Shown: one piece after another, positions 44,986 through 55,217 of the stretch
Layout: each line of letters begins with the position of its first letter
Position numbering within the stretch: the stretch's first letter is position 1
NCBI GenBank assembly: GCA_016218155.1
Contig: JACREQ010000045.1
Span: 1 to 64,000 of the forward strand
DNA length: 64,000 bases
Direction of reading: 5' to 3'
Origin: Bacteroidia bacterium
GTDB taxonomy: Bacteria > Bacteroidota > Bacteroidia > Bacteroidales > GWA2-32-17
Translations under genes and position numbers: made by a program
Notes under the pieces: generated by a model
Told to the model about the DNA's origin: nothing
The model's input: the letters and a program-made list of their open reading frames with translations, nothing else
Database searches by the model: none

Positions 44986-46989
44986 CTAGTCCAAAGTTAT
45001 CAATCCAGTAGATGATTCTACCATATCGCCTACTTTAACATTCACTTTTTGAATTTTACAGTCTTTTGTTGCAAATATTCTATTCTCCATTTTCATTGCT
45101 TCAATAATTATAAGCACTTCACCCTTCTTTAATTCATCGCCCTCTTTTACACTTATTTTTATAACCTTTCCTGGCATTGGTGAAGTAATGGTATTGGTAT
45201 CCTCAACAAAATCTTCTAACCTGAAAACAGAATAATCTTTACTTAATATATCTTTTCGTAACAAATTAAATATATGACTGTGACAACTTAAAAAAGCATT
45301 CCCTTTAGTATCTTCAGAAATATATGTGGTGTAAAAGAAATCATCCATATAAAAGGCTAATTTGCCTTCTGCGTTTTCTTTTAAAGTAGCATGATATGTT
45401 TTTCCTTCAATATCAAATGTATATTCATCCTTTTTAGGACATTCTATGCCAATATAATATTCCTTCTCAGCAAATAAAATTTTAATCTGCATTACCTCAC
45501 GCCAATATCCAATAATGTTCCATATATTATGTTCATCTGAATAATGTTTGCGTTCCTGAATATCTTTATTGTTAAGTGTAAATAAACTATATGCAATAAG
45601 TGGCACATGAGCAGGAATGTCATTTTTCTCTTTGTTAATCCCTTCTATTATCTGTGGTGTAAAATGATCACAGAACTTAGTAGAAATAGTATTTTGAATA
45701 AATGTTTCATTCTGAAGCAAGGCTATCAAATAAGTAATATTGGTTTTTATTCCATGTATTACAAACTCGTGTAAAGCATTTACCATTTTCTTTGATGCAA
45801 GATCACGATTGCTTTCCCATACTATCAACTTGCAAATCATCGGATCGAAAAAACTCTTTATTTCTGTACCTTTTGCAATACCTGTTTCTATTCTTATATC
45901 AGGAATAGTTGGGGTTTTATAAAGAAACATTTTACCGGGTGAGGGCAAGAAATTATTCGATGGATCTTCTGCATAAATTCTGCATTCTATTGAATGACCG
46001 TTTTGTTTTACATCTTCTTGTTTTAATCGAAGTGGATTCCCTGCTGCAATGTGCAATTGTTCTTCAACTATATCAATTCCTGTAACCATTTCCGTAACAG
46101 GGTGCTCAACCTGAATACGGGTATTCATTTCAAGGAAATAAAAATTCAAATCTTTATCTACCAAAAATTCAATTGTTCCTGCGTTGTTATAACCAATTGC
46201 CTTGCCAATAGTAACAGCAGCTTCTCCCATCTTCTGACGAACCTCTGGTGTTAATGTTGGCGATGGAGATTCTTCAATAATCTTCTGGTAACGACGCTGA
46301 ATTGAACATTCTCTTTCAAACAGATGAATTACATTACCAAAATTATCTCCTAATACCTGAATTTCTATATGTCTTGGTTCTTCAATAAATTTCTCAATAT
46401 AAACTGTCTCGTCACCAAAATAAGATTTAGCTTCGCGACTTGTTGATTCAATGGCTTCAGCAAGTTCAGATTCATTGTAAACTATCCTCATTCCTTTTCC
46501 ACCTCCACCTGCAGCAGCTTTAACCAATAACGGAAAAGCAATTGTTTTTGCAGCAGTAATAAGAGTTTCAACAGTACCGGTAATACCTTCGGTAAGCGGA
46601 ACATTTAAAGTTTTTACAAAATTACGGGCTTCTATTTTATTGCCCATTATCCGCATCGACTCTGTGTTGGGTCCAATAAAAACTATTCCGGCTTTATTAC
46701 ATTCGTTTACAAACTGAGAATTTTCAGCCATAAATCCATAACCTGGATGAACAGCATCGCAGCCATAACGTTTCGCAACATCAATGATTTTACCAATATT
46801 AAGGTAAGTGTCACTTAGTTCAACTTCGCCTATGCAATATGACTCATCAGCAAAACTAACATGCAATGACTCTTTATCAACTTCTGAGTAAATAGCAACA
46901 GTTGCAATTCCTAATTTTTTTGCAGTCTTCATTACTCTTACTGCGATTTCACCTCTGTTTGCTACTAATATTTTTTTAAATAATTTCAT
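44986..46989 (-). CDS. Acyl-CoA carboxylase biotin-containing alpha subunit (methylcrotonyl-CoA carboxylase type)
   Basis: A 667-residue fusion of biotin carboxylase (about 1-450: ILVANRGEIAVRVM, the ATP-grasp loop AAAGGGGKGMRIV, EMNTRIQVEHPVTE), a linker domain and a C-terminal biotinyl domain with EAMKMEN, biotinyl Lys at about residue 633. This layout fits methylcrotonyl-, propionyl- or geranyl-CoA carboxylases. The partner hydratase and carboxyltransferase genes favour methylcrotonyl-CoA and leucine breakdown. The ATG at 46989 is chosen; the longer frame starts at a TTG. Confidence 0.9.
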   Translation of the reverse strand: MKLFKKILVANRGEIAVRVMKTAKKLGIATVAIYSEVDKESLHVSFADESYCIGEVELSDTYLNIGKIIDVAKRYGCDAVHPGYGFMAENSQFVNECNKAGIVFIGPNTESMRIMGNKIEARNFVKTLNVPLTEGITGTVETLITAAKTIAFPLLVKAAAGGGGKGMRIVYNESELAEAIESTSREAKSYFGDETVYIEKFIEEPRHIEIQVLGDNFGNVIHLFERECSIQRRYQKIIEESPSPTLTPEVRQKMGEAAVTIGKAIGYNNAGTIEFLVDKDLNFYFLEMNTRIQVEHPVTEMVTGIDIVEEQLHIAAGNPLRLKQEDVKQNGHSIECRIYAEDPSNNFLPSPGKMFLYKTPTIPDIRIETGIAKGTEIKSFFDPMICKLIVWESNRDLASKKMVNALHEFVIHGIKTNITYLIALLQNETFIQNTISTKFCDHFTPQIIEGINKEKNDIPAHVPLIAYSLFTLNNKDIQERKHYSDEHNIWNIIGYWREVMQIKILFAEKEYYIGIECPKKDEYTFDIEGKTYHATLKENAEGKLAFYMDDFFYTTYISEDTKGNAFLSCHSHIFNLLRKDILSKDYSVFRLEDFVEDTNTITSPMPGKVIKISVKEGDELKKGEVLIIIEAMKMENRIFATKDCKIQKVNVKVGDMVESSTGLITLD

Positions 46990-47028
46990 TTTAAACAAAT
47001 TTATTTTCTATTCTATATATTGTTACAA

Positions 47029-47820
47029 CTAACTAACCCAGTTAGGTTTTCTTTTTTCTAGGAATGCCGCCATTCCTTCTTGTCCTTCTTCTGATGCACG
47101 AATATCTGCAATAACTTTTGCTGTATAATCATGCGACTCATCAAATGACAACACATTACACACATCATAAATTAATTTCTTACAATGTGCAATGGCTTTT
47201 GGACCGCTGGTTCTTAACAATTCTATAACTGAGTTAACTTCAGCTTCCATTTTTTCAGTAGTCTCGAATGATTTATTTACAAGTTTGTATTGTTCAGCTT
47301 CTTTTCCTTTTATTCTTTTACCTGTAAGCATCAAATCCTTTGCACCATATTCACCAACTCTTTTAATAACATAAGGTGAAATACAAGCTGGCACAATACC
47401 TATTTTTACTTCACTTAATGAAAATGTAGCATTATCTTCACAATATGCCATATCGCAAGCAGATAAAAGTCCGTTTGCACCGCCTAAAGCAACGCCGTGA
47501 ACCATTGCAATTGTTGGCTTTTTGCAGGTATAAATTGCATAAAAGCATTTTGAAAGTTTTTTGCTTTCGCAAAAATTTTCTTCATAACTTTGCTTTGCTA
47601 CATCACGCATCCAGTTAAGGTCTACACCGGCACAAAAAGATTTTTCGCGACCACGAAGAACAACAGCTGAAATCTCTGACTTATTACTAACAGATTCAAA
47701 AAACTCAGTAATCTCAGCAATCATTACATCATTAAAAGCATTGTGCACATTTGGACGATTCATCCAAACAGTTGCAACATTTCTCTCTAATGTTATTTCA
47801 AGACTATTGTATGTTTTCAT
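47029..47820 (-). CDS. Enoyl-CoA hydratase family protein (methylglutaconyl-CoA hydratase-like)
   Basis: A 263-residue crotonase-fold protein. The oxyanion-hole motifs are LRGREKSFCAGVDLNWM and HGVALGGANGL, and the acidic residue in LSEVKIGIVPACISPYV is in the catalytic region. Its place between the two carboxylase subunit genes matches leucine-degradation clusters in which this gene is methylglutaconyl-CoA hydratase (LiuC). Other enoyl-CoA substrates remain possible. Confidence 0.85.
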   Translation of the reverse strand: MKTYNSLEITLERNVATVWMNRPNVHNAFNDVMIAEITEFFESVSNKSEISAVVLRGREKSFCAGVDLNWMRDVAKQSYEENFCESKKLSKCFYAIYTCKKPTIAMVHGVALGGANGLLSACDMAYCEDNATFSLSEVKIGIVPACISPYVIKRVGEYGAKDLMLTGKRIKGKEAEQYKLVNKSFETTEKMEAEVNSVIELLRTSGPKAIAHCKKLIYDVCNVLSFDESHDYTAKVIADIRASEEGQEGMAAFLEKRKPNWVS

Positions 47821-47831
47821 ATTATTAAATT

Positions 47832-49439
47832 TTACATTCTGAAAACACCAAACTGTTGTTCAGGAAATTTTTGATTTAACGACATTGCAATACCCATCGC
47901 TAAAACTTTACGTGTATCCACCGGGTCAATAATACCATCGTCCCATAAACGTGAAGTACTATAATATGCCGAGCCCTCATGCTCATATTTTTCTAAAATA
48001 CTTTGCCTTAATTTTTCTACTTCTTCTTCGGGCATTGTTTGTCCTCTTTCAGCCAGCTGATCTTGCTTTACCTGAATAAGTACACCAGCAGCCTGCTCAC
48101 CTCCCATTACTGAAATTTTTGAATTTGGCCACATATTTAAAAGTCGAGGTTCATAACCCCTGCCAGCCATAGCATAGTTTCCAGCTCCATTTGAGCTACC
48201 AAAGACTAATGTAAATTTAGGAACATTGGCATTCGCAACAGCGTGCACCATTTTTGCACCATTACGTGCAATACCACCTCTTTCATATTCTTTTCCAACA
48301 ATAAATCCTGTAATATTCTGCAAAAATAAAATCGGAGTTTTTCTTGCACAACAAAGTTCAATAAAATGAGCTGCTTTTAATGAAGATTCAGAAAACAGAA
48401 CTCCATTATTGGCAACTATCCCTATTGGATACCCCATTATTCTTGCAAAACCGGTAACTATAGTTGGCGCATAACGAGCTTTAAATTCGTGAAATTTACT
48501 ACCGTCAACAATACGCATAATAATTTCTTTCGAATCAACAGGTTTTTTCAAATCAATTGGCGCAATGCCATAAAGTTCTTCCGGATCATAGAATGGTTCT
48601 TCAATCGGAGCTATATCTAAAATCTGTTTATCTGATGCTTTAAGTGTTTCAAAAATATTTCTGCAAATCTGAATTGCATGAACATCATTTTCTGCAAAAT
48701 GATCGGAAACGCCTGATATTGCAGTATGAACATCTGCTCCTCCAAGTTCTTCGGCTGTAACAACCATTCCGGTTGCAGCTTTCACAAGAGGAGGACCACC
48801 AATAAAAATTGTTCCCTGTTTTTTTACAATTATTGTTTCATCACTCATAGCAGGCATATATGCTCCACCAGCTGTACAAGAACCCATTACAATTGACAAC
48901 TGAGGAATTCCCAGAGCAGATAGACGTGCCTGATTAAAGAAAAATCTGCCAAAATGATATTTATCTGGAAAAACGTTAGCCTGATCGGGTAAGAAAACTC
49001 CACCAGAATCAACCATATAAACACATGGCAAATGATTTTCCAATGCAATTTCCTGAGCGCGGACATGCTTTTTTATTGTTTCCTTCATGTATGTACCGCC
49101 TTTTACTGTTGCATCATTTGCCACAATAACGGCTTCCTTGCCATGAATTATTCCTATACCGGTTACAATTCCAGCGCTAGGAAACTCATTATCATACATA
49201 CCATATGCAGCAAGAGGAGATAATTCCAAAAAAGGTGTATTTGGATCTATTAATAAATCAATGCGCTCACGAGCCAGCAATTTTCCACGCTCTTTGTGCT
49301 TTTTAACAGCCTTTTCGGAACCTCCGTTTTTAACGGTTTTTAAAACTCCTTTATATTCGTTTAATAATTTAAGATATGCCTCTTTATTAGCCTTAAATTC
49401 ATCAGAGTTTACATTAATTTTTGTTTCTAATCGGTACAA
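47832..49439 (-). CDS. Acyl-CoA carboxylase carboxyltransferase (beta) subunit
   Basis: A 535-residue carboxyltransferase with the two crotonase-like halves. Features: [65 protein letters not shown] and [10 protein letters not shown]. It transfers the carboxyl group from biotin to acyl-CoA, most likely methylcrotonyl-CoA. The start is a TTG at 49439 ([10 protein letters not shown] follows); no in-frame ATG is available near it. It heads the carboxylase operon. Confidence 0.9.
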   Translation of the reverse strand: MYRLETKINVNSDEFKANKEAYLKLLNEYKGVLKTVKNGGSEKAVKKHKERGKLLARERIDLLIDPNTPFLELSPLAAYGMYDNEFPSAGIVTGIGIIHGKEAVIVANDATVKGGTYMKETIKKHVRAQEIALENHLPCVYMVDSGGVFLPDQANVFPDKYHFGRFFFNQARLSALGIPQLSIVMGSCTAGGAYMPAMSDETIIVKKQGTIFIGGPPLVKAATGMVVTAEELGGADVHTAISGVSDHFAENDVHAIQICRNIFETLKASDKQILDIAPIEEPFYDPEELYGIAPIDLKKPVDSKEIIMRIVDGSKFHEFKARYAPTIVTGFARIMGYPIGIVANNGVLFSESSLKAAHFIELCCARKTPILFLQNITGFIVGKEYERGGIARNGAKMVHAVANANVPKFTLVFGSSNGAGNYAMAGRGYEPRLLNMWPNSKISVMGGEQAAGVLIQVKQDQLAERGQTMPEEEVEKLRQSILEKYEHEGSAYYSTSRLWDDGIIDPVDTRKVLAMGIAMSLNQKFPEQQFGVFRM

Positions 49440-49659
49440 GGTAATTTATATTTTATGGTTAAAAAATAATGGTTAGCAAACCTACCTAAATTTTCTAAAA
49501 AACACAAATTACCAACTCAAATGAATATGTTCTTTAACAGAATTATTCCAATATAAATCGATTTTCTTTAACAAAAACATATTTACAGCTCATTTTGAAT
49601 TTCTTAATAAAATTATCTTTAATTTTAATGCATTATTAAAACCTTAAAAAACTATCAAT

Positions 49660-50655
49660 ATGGCATTCATTAAAATTCTATCATTCTTGATTTTAATTTA
49701 TGGAATCGTTGGTTTGATTCTTTCGTTTGCTTTAATTAACGGTAAAGACAAATACGGAAACGCTACCGGAGAAAAAAAGAAAATCGTTTTTCCTTTTCAT
49801 AAAATAGCCATCGGAGTTGGAGCAGTAATATTCTTTATTGCGATGGTAATTGTCAGAATCGGAGCTCAGGATGCAGGAGTTCTTGTTACACCAAGAGGAG
49901 TTCAGGATGAAGAATTACATACTGGCTGGCACATTATTATGCCTTGGAATGACATCTATATTATGGATAAAACTCTTTGGGTTTACACCTGTGCTCACAA
50001 TGCAAAAGAAGGGCAAAAAAGAGATGCAGATGCTATATGGGCACCAACTAAAGATGGAATAAAAATGGGTTTTGATGTTTCTGTTTCGTGGAGAATTATT
50101 CCTGATGAAGCAAGTTGGATATATGCTAACGTTTCTGAAAATGACGGTGGATCATCAGGCAGATATTATTGGTTAGAAGAAAATGTTATCCGTCCTAAAT
50201 TAAAATCTGCGTTAGCATTAACGGTTAGTCACTTTACTCCGATTGAAGTTTATTCAACAAAACGACAGGAAATTCAAGATAATATTATTAGCCGAATGAG
50301 AGCAGAAGTTAAACAATTTAAGCTTACAATTGAGCAGGTTGACTTAAGGGAAGTATTTTATAACGAAGAATATGAAAAATCTATTAACTCAAAAAAACTT
50401 GCAGAACAGGAAGCCTTACGTTTAATTGAAGTAACAAAGCAAAAAGAAGAACAATTAAAACAAGCTGAAATTGAAAAAAACATCGCAATACAGCAGGCAG
50501 AAGGTGAAGCAAAAGCACTTCAGATAAAAGGAACTTCAATAGCTCAAAACCCGAAGATTATTGACCTTGAATGGATAAATAAATGGAATGGACAATTACC
50601 TGTATATATGATGGGAAGTGGACAAGGTGTAATGTTAAATTTACCGAATAAATAA
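49660..50655 (+). CDS. SPFH/Band 7 domain membrane protein (prohibitin-like)
   Basis: A 331-residue protein with two N-terminal membrane helices (about 3-25 and 46-65), an SPFH domain (about 70-245), then a helical coiled coil rich in E, K and Q (SINSKKLAEQEALRLIEV onward) and a short hydrophobic tail. SPFH proteins form ring-like membrane scaffolds and often modulate proteases or membrane domains. It is transcribed alone, and an inverted repeat follows the stop. No FtsH or NfeD gene is adjacent. Confidence 0.88.
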   Translation: MAFIKILSFLILIYGIVGLILSFALINGKDKYGNATGEKKKIVFPFHKIAIGVGAVIFFIAMVIVRIGAQDAGVLVTPRGVQDEELHTGWHIIMPWNDIYIMDKTLWVYTCAHNAKEGQKRDADAIWAPTKDGIKMGFDVSVSWRIIPDEASWIYANVSENDGGSSGRYYWLEENVIRPKLKSALALTVSHFTPIEVYSTKRQEIQDNIISRMRAEVKQFKLTIEQVDLREVFYNEEYEKSINSKKLAEQEALRLIEVTKQKEEQLKQAEIEKNIAIQQAEGEAKALQIKGTSIAQNPKIIDLEWINKWNGQLPVYMMGSGQGVMLNLPNK

Positions 50656-50660
50656 TTTAA

Positions 50661-50700
50661 ATCTTTCCGAAAGTTTGTACTACAAAGCTTTCGGAAAGAT
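50661..50700. terminator. Bidirectional terminator between SPFH and coiled-coil genes
   Basis: ATCTTTCCGAAAG and CTTTCGGAAAGAT form a perfect 13-bp stem, extended by near-matching TTTGT/ACAAAG bases. It lies between convergent genes. Confidence 0.75.
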
Positions 50701-50712
50701 CACTTTCTTTTC

Positions 50713-51375
50713 TTAATCTACGGTCTTCTCTCTGGCTGCAATTTCTTCTACAATCTTTTTCTGACCTTCAATTTCTTTTTCTTTATTGACTTGATCAGAT
50801 TTATTCTTCTCAATTTCCTTTTCTGCATCAGAAATTTTTGACTTATATTCTTCTATTTGTTTTTCAAGACGTTCCTTACTTCTAACAAGATCCTCTTTCT
50901 CTTTTGTAAATCCATCTAATACTTTCTGAGCATCTTTTTGTTTATCTTTTATGGCATCAATAGTAGTTTGAACAGCAAACTCTTTCACTATTTTCTCCAT
51001 AACTTTATATTTTGAAGAATGTTCTGAAGAAGATAAATAAGCTCCTCCCAAATCAACCGCTACAACAATTTCGAATTCATCGTCACCTGTTTTACGAACA
51101 AATGAGTATACATCGCATGTATTTGGTGATAAGTCCTTAATTGTTGCATCATCTGCAAAAATTTCTTTTTTCATTGCAACTTTTGCATTATAATCTTTCA
51201 TTAATTTTTTCCACGACTTCTCAATATCATCTATTGTTGACTCATAAATTGTAGCAACTAATGCATTATTAGAGCCACTTCCAATACTTTCACGCTCTTC
51301 GTGAACCTTTATTTTTCTTTGTCCAAATGCTACTGATGTAACAAATAACAATAATACTAATGCTGTAGTTCTCAT
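50713..51375 (-). CDS. Exported coiled-coil protein of unknown function
   Basis: A 220-residue protein with a signal peptide (MRTTALVLLLFVTSVAFGQ), a small globular part to about residue 125 and then a long charged helix (KDKQKDAQKVLDGFTKEKED onward) rich in K and E, typical of a coiled coil. I do not recognise the family. Its ATG overlaps the stop of the DUF502 gene (ATGA), so the products may act together at the envelope. Confidence 0.75.
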   Translation of the reverse strand: MRTTALVLLLFVTSVAFGQRKIKVHEERESIGSGSNNALVATIYESTIDDIEKSWKKLMKDYNAKVAMKKEIFADDATIKDLSPNTCDVYSFVRKTGDDEFEIVVAVDLGGAYLSSSEHSSKYKVMEKIVKEFAVQTTIDAIKDKQKDAQKVLDGFTKEKEDLVRSKERLEKQIEEYKSKISDAEKEIEKNKSDQVNKEKEIEGQKKIVEEIAAREKTVD

Positions 51376-51956
51376 ATTTCTTTTTTTGTTTCGTTTGTAA
51401 AATTTTTAACTGCCCCACCTGTTAAAATAAACTTCATTGCTTCAGAAGGCTGTATATCTAAAGGAGTTACAAATTCTGAAGGAACTATGTACATTTCACC
51501 GGAAAAAGCATATGAATGTGGAAAATAAACTGCAACTTTTGTGCCTTCAACTTTAAGTTCAGATAAATCTTTTTGAGTTAAAAAACCCAGCTTCTCTAAA
51601 TTGCTAATATTATTAATCTTAACAAGAACAGGAGCTGTAAATTTTTTTTCTTTCCCAACAAATGCTGCAAAAAAATCTTTTAAAGGCACATATATCTCTT
51701 TAATAATCGGAAGTCGTGTTATAAAACGGTTAAGCATTTCCATCATTGGTCTTGCAATTACAGTTCCTCCAATAAATCCCAAAACAGTAACAGCTGTAAT
51801 TGTTAACACTATTCCCAATCCGGGGATTGCAGGTTTAAACAATCCGGCAAACCAGCTGTCAACAAAAACAAATAAACGGTATAAAACATAAAGCGTAACA
51901 CCTATTGGTGCAGTATAAAATAATCCCTGAATAAAATAATAAAGCAGCTTTTTCAT
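51372..51956 (-). CDS. DUF502 family membrane protein
   Basis: A 194-residue protein with two membrane helices (about 5-27 and 46-70; FIQGLFYTAPIGVTLYVLYR and LGIVLTITAVTVLGFIGG) and a C-terminal soluble domain (VAVYFPHSYAFSGEMYIVP) as in DUF502. The function of the family is unknown. The ATG at 51956 is one base after the stop of the MmcQ-like gene; the longer frame starts at a TTG. Confidence 0.85.
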   Translation of the reverse strand: MKKLLYYFIQGLFYTAPIGVTLYVLYRLFVFVDSWFAGLFKPAIPGLGIVLTITAVTVLGFIGGTVIARPMMEMLNRFITRLPIIKEIYVPLKDFFAAFVGKEKKFTAPVLVKINNISNLEKLGFLTQKDLSELKVEGTKVAVYFPHSYAFSGEMYIVPSEFVTPLDIQPSEAMKFILTGGAVKNFTNETKKEI

Positions 51957-51957
51957 T

Positions 51958-52314
51958 TTATGCAAGTTTTTGTTCTTTTCTGATTTTTAATGAAAGGCCA
52001 TTAACAACTATTTCATATGAATGATCTATTAGTTCGAGAATTAATTGCTCTGGCAAATTTCCCTCAAGCTGAACAGTATTCCAATGCATTTTATTCATAT
52101 GATATCCGGGAATAATTTCTGAATATTGTTCTCTTAATTCTATTGCTCTTTCTGGATTGCATTTTAAGTTTAAACCAAAATTATTATCTAAACTCATAAG
52201 TGCAAATATTTTTCCTGCTACTTTAAAAACAAGTGTAGAATCGTCAAATGGCAGACTTTCAGTTACTGCTTTTTTACCTAAACAATATTCTCTGATTGAT
52301 TCAATGTTAATCAT
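51958..52314 (-). CDS. MmcQ/YjbR family protein
   Basis: A 118-residue protein of the MmcQ/YjbR family: MINIESIREYCLGKKAVTES, FKVAGKIFALMSLD, NLKCNPERAIELREQY and HMNKMHWNTV. The fold resembles a DNA-binding (CyaY-like) domain, but the cellular role is unproven. It is first of three tightly packed minus-strand genes. Confidence 0.9.
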   Translation of the reverse strand: MINIESIREYCLGKKAVTESLPFDDSTLVFKVAGKIFALMSLDNNFGLNLKCNPERAIELREQYSEIIPGYHMNKMHWNTVQLEGNLPEQLILELIDHSYEIVVNGLSLKIRKEQKLA

Positions 52315-52377
52315 AATGCTCTGTTTGGTAAAGATAAAACAAAATAATATTTATAGAGCAAATTAATATTTAAATTT

Positions 52378-55206
52378 TTAACGAGTTAATTTATATCCAT
52401 TTTCAACTCCTTTTTTTATTGCAGGAATACCTTTCTCCATCCATTCTGGTGCTGGAGATCCCTTAAGATAATGATCGAAAAACTGTTGCATTCGTATTGT
52501 TAAATCCAACATATTTGATCGTTTACCAAGATTGTGTTCATCTCCGTTATAATTCAAGAGCCATACAGGTTTATCAAGTCTTCTAAGAGCAGAATAATAC
52601 TCTATCCCCTGATACCATGGAACAGCACCATCGCCATCATTTGACATAATAAGTAATGGAGTTTTCACATTTGGAGCACCAAATAATGGTGAATTCTCAA
52701 TATATAAACTTAAACTATCCCATAAAGTTGCACCAATACGACTTTGCCCTTTTTCATATTGAAACATTCTGCTTTGCCCGGATTCCCATCTTATACCACC
52801 ATATGCACTAGTCATATTGCTAACAGGAGCGCCTGCCATTGCAGCAGCAAACATTGTATCAGTCATGGTCACAAGTTGTGCAATCTGATATCCTCCCCAG
52901 CTCTGACCTTGCAAAGCCAGATGTTTTGAATCTACCCATGAATTTTTACTTAATTCCTTAATACCCGAAATAATACAGTTGTAAGCATCTTTTCCGGGAT
53001 GACCGATTCCATATTTAACATCAGGCACAAATATTAAGTATCCGTTACTGGTATAATAAGTAAAGTTAATTACAGAGCGGCTTGGACGTGGGCTCGAATG
53101 TTTAAATAATTCATTTGAATGGCGTTCATAGAAATATGAAATCATCGGATATTTTTTTGAGGGATCAAAATTCTCAGGTTTATATAACAATCCTTCTAAT
53201 TCTTTGCCATCAAAAGATCTCCACTTCACCTGCTCTACACTTCCCCACAAATACTGACTTTGCTGAGGGTTTGCATTAGATATAACTACTGGATTATTAA
53301 ATTTATCATTTGAATAATGAATATCAGGATAAATGTTAAATGTACATTCAGTCCACAAAAAAGAATTTGCACTTTTTGCTTTAGCACTAAATTCGATATT
53401 TGCAGGCTTTTTAATAAGGTCATATATTTTATTTGTTTTATAGTTATAATAACAATATCCCTCATTTTTATTTTCTTCGTTAAAAAAATGAAACAGAATA
53501 TCTTCGTTCTTGTCTATAATATTTATTTCGATATTAGTTTTTTGATATTTATATCTTACTTTATTTTTCCTGCCATTTGTTATTATAACTGGCATACTCT
53601 TTCCCATAGGATCAAATCTCCAGATATCATATCGGTCATAAACAAGAAAATATTCATCATTATTTGTCCAGCCAGCGCTTCCATATGCATCAGGTGCGTT
53701 TGGGGTATCATCTATTTCATCATAAAAAGGAAGCTTGATTCCACATGTTAAACAAACAGGCTTTTCAGATCCAATTGGTTTAACATACCAGGCACTATCC
53801 TTAGAATCAAACCAAGTAAAATATTTTTCGGAAGGTGAAATTGAAATATTGTATTTTACTTTTTTTGCTAAAACAGTTTTTTTACCAGTTTCAATATCAA
53901 TATATAAATAGTCACGAAATACAGGAAAATCCCACATTGATGATTTTTCATACAAAACATTGGAAGAAGCTAAAGCAAATTTGCCATTACCTTTAAAAGG
54001 GGTATTAATACTTTCAAAAAAAGTATCAGCTAATTGCACAATGTTATTTGTTTTCAAATGAAAAACAGCAGTATAAGTTTTTTTCTTCTCTTTATCCAGA
54101 TCTTTGAGCTGTTGAGGCTGTATTTGTGCATCATTCCAGTTCCATAAATCAAGATTATATTTTTCCTCTTCTAGCAATGTGTCTTTAGGAAGATTTACAG
54201 GTCTTAATGCAGTTCCAAAATATAATTTTGACCCATCTGATGAAAACCAAGGAACGGTATATTCAGAAGCCGTCCAACCTTTTGGAATATTAACTGAGTT
54301 AGTGTCACAAATTACAGAACATTTTTTTGTGCTCGATGACCAAAGATTAAGTACAAATGTTTTATTTTCTGTTGTATCTTTAGAATTATGAAAAGCAATT
54401 GCATCTCCATTTTCACTACAGCTTATATTTTTAGCAATACCATAAGATTTAAAAACTGAAAGAGCCTCATTTTTTCTTGTATTAAAAACCCATACCTGTG
54501 CAGTATCTAATGTATCTTTATTTGTTTGTATAAAAGAAATAAGCTGCCCTTTCTTTGAAACAGAAAACTCAGTAATTCTGGGATAAGAAATTGTATCTAG
54601 GCTTGCAATATTTAATAAAATAAGTCTGGTGCCCGGTTCTTTTTTCTCTTTAGGTTTTTTCGTTTTACTATCAACTTTTTTAATATTTTTCTTTAATGTG
54701 TCAATTGTTAATACTGTATCTTTTTTTGCTTTTTTGAGTTCTTTTTCCAGGTGAATTGCCAGCCACAAAGGATTTTCTTTTGGTACTGCAAAAGATTTAA
54801 TTCTTTCATATTTTAAAACTGTATCTTTTTGCATAAAATAAATAGCAAGAGAATCTTTGGGCATATCCTCCTTCTTTTTCTTATCCTTCTTAGCTTTTCT
54901 GGTTATTGCTTCGGGAGTTTTTATTTTAAATATAATGAAATCAGAAGATGGTGATAACACTGCCCTATAGCCACGTGAAAATGAATCCAGTTTATTAGTT
55001 GTTGCATTCCATAAGTAAAGCCATCCATCTCCTTTCTGAGGATTAATTTCATAACTTACCCATTTACCATCATCGCTTATTATTTCATTTGTTATAGATT
55101 TCCATCCATCATAAACCGAATGATCGAGTGACTTTTTATTTATTGTCTGCGAGAAACAATTCGTTGAAATAATAACAACTAAAATAACTGTAAATATTGT
55201 TTTCAT
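52378..55206 (-). CDS. Prolyl oligopeptidase family (S9) serine peptidase, exported
   Basis: A 942-residue protein with a signal peptide from the ATG at 55206 (MKTIFTVILVVIISTNCFSQ); the frame runs nine codons further to a TTG that would hide it. An N-terminal beta-propeller region is followed by an alpha/beta hydrolase domain in the last 270 residues. The catalytic triad is visible: Ser769 in GQSWGGYQ, Asp859 in SNDGDGAVPW and His891 in GDEHNL. A lysine-rich insert (KKAKKDTVLTIDTLKKNIKK) sits near residue 175. It probably cleaves peptides in the periplasm for nutrition. Confidence 0.92.
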   Translation of the reverse strand: MKTIFTVILVVIISTNCFSQTINKKSLDHSVYDGWKSITNEIISDDGKWVSYEINPQKGDGWLYLWNATTNKLDSFSRGYRAVLSPSSDFIIFKIKTPEAITRKAKKDKKKKEDMPKDSLAIYFMQKDTVLKYERIKSFAVPKENPLWLAIHLEKELKKAKKDTVLTIDTLKKNIKKVDSKTKKPKEKKEPGTRLILLNIASLDTISYPRITEFSVSKKGQLISFIQTNKDTLDTAQVWVFNTRKNEALSVFKSYGIAKNISCSENGDAIAFHNSKDTTENKTFVLNLWSSSTKKCSVICDTNSVNIPKGWTASEYTVPWFSSDGSKLYFGTALRPVNLPKDTLLEEEKYNLDLWNWNDAQIQPQQLKDLDKEKKKTYTAVFHLKTNNIVQLADTFFESINTPFKGNGKFALASSNVLYEKSSMWDFPVFRDYLYIDIETGKKTVLAKKVKYNISISPSEKYFTWFDSKDSAWYVKPIGSEKPVCLTCGIKLPFYDEIDDTPNAPDAYGSAGWTNNDEYFLVYDRYDIWRFDPMGKSMPVIITNGRKNKVRYKYQKTNIEINIIDKNEDILFHFFNEENKNEGYCYYNYKTNKIYDLIKKPANIEFSAKAKSANSFLWTECTFNIYPDIHYSNDKFNNPVVISNANPQQSQYLWGSVEQVKWRSFDGKELEGLLYKPENFDPSKKYPMISYFYERHSNELFKHSSPRPSRSVINFTYYTSNGYLIFVPDVKYGIGHPGKDAYNCIISGIKELSKNSWVDSKHLALQGQSWGGYQIAQLVTMTDTMFAAAMAGAPVSNMTSAYGGIRWESGQSRMFQYEKGQSRIGATLWDSLSLYIENSPLFGAPNVKTPLLIMSNDGDGAVPWYQGIEYYSALRRLDKPVWLLNYNGDEHNLGKRSNMLDLTIRMQQFFDHYLKGSPAPEWMEKGIPAIKKGVENGYKLTR

Positions 55207-55217
55207 AAATATGTGTT

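Noticed and set aside
49594-49621. Promoter for the SPFH gene: TTTG at 49594-49597 and TATCTTTA at 49614-49621.
   Set aside because: The spacer is only 16 bases and the -7 box has a mismatch, so it falls short of the consensus.
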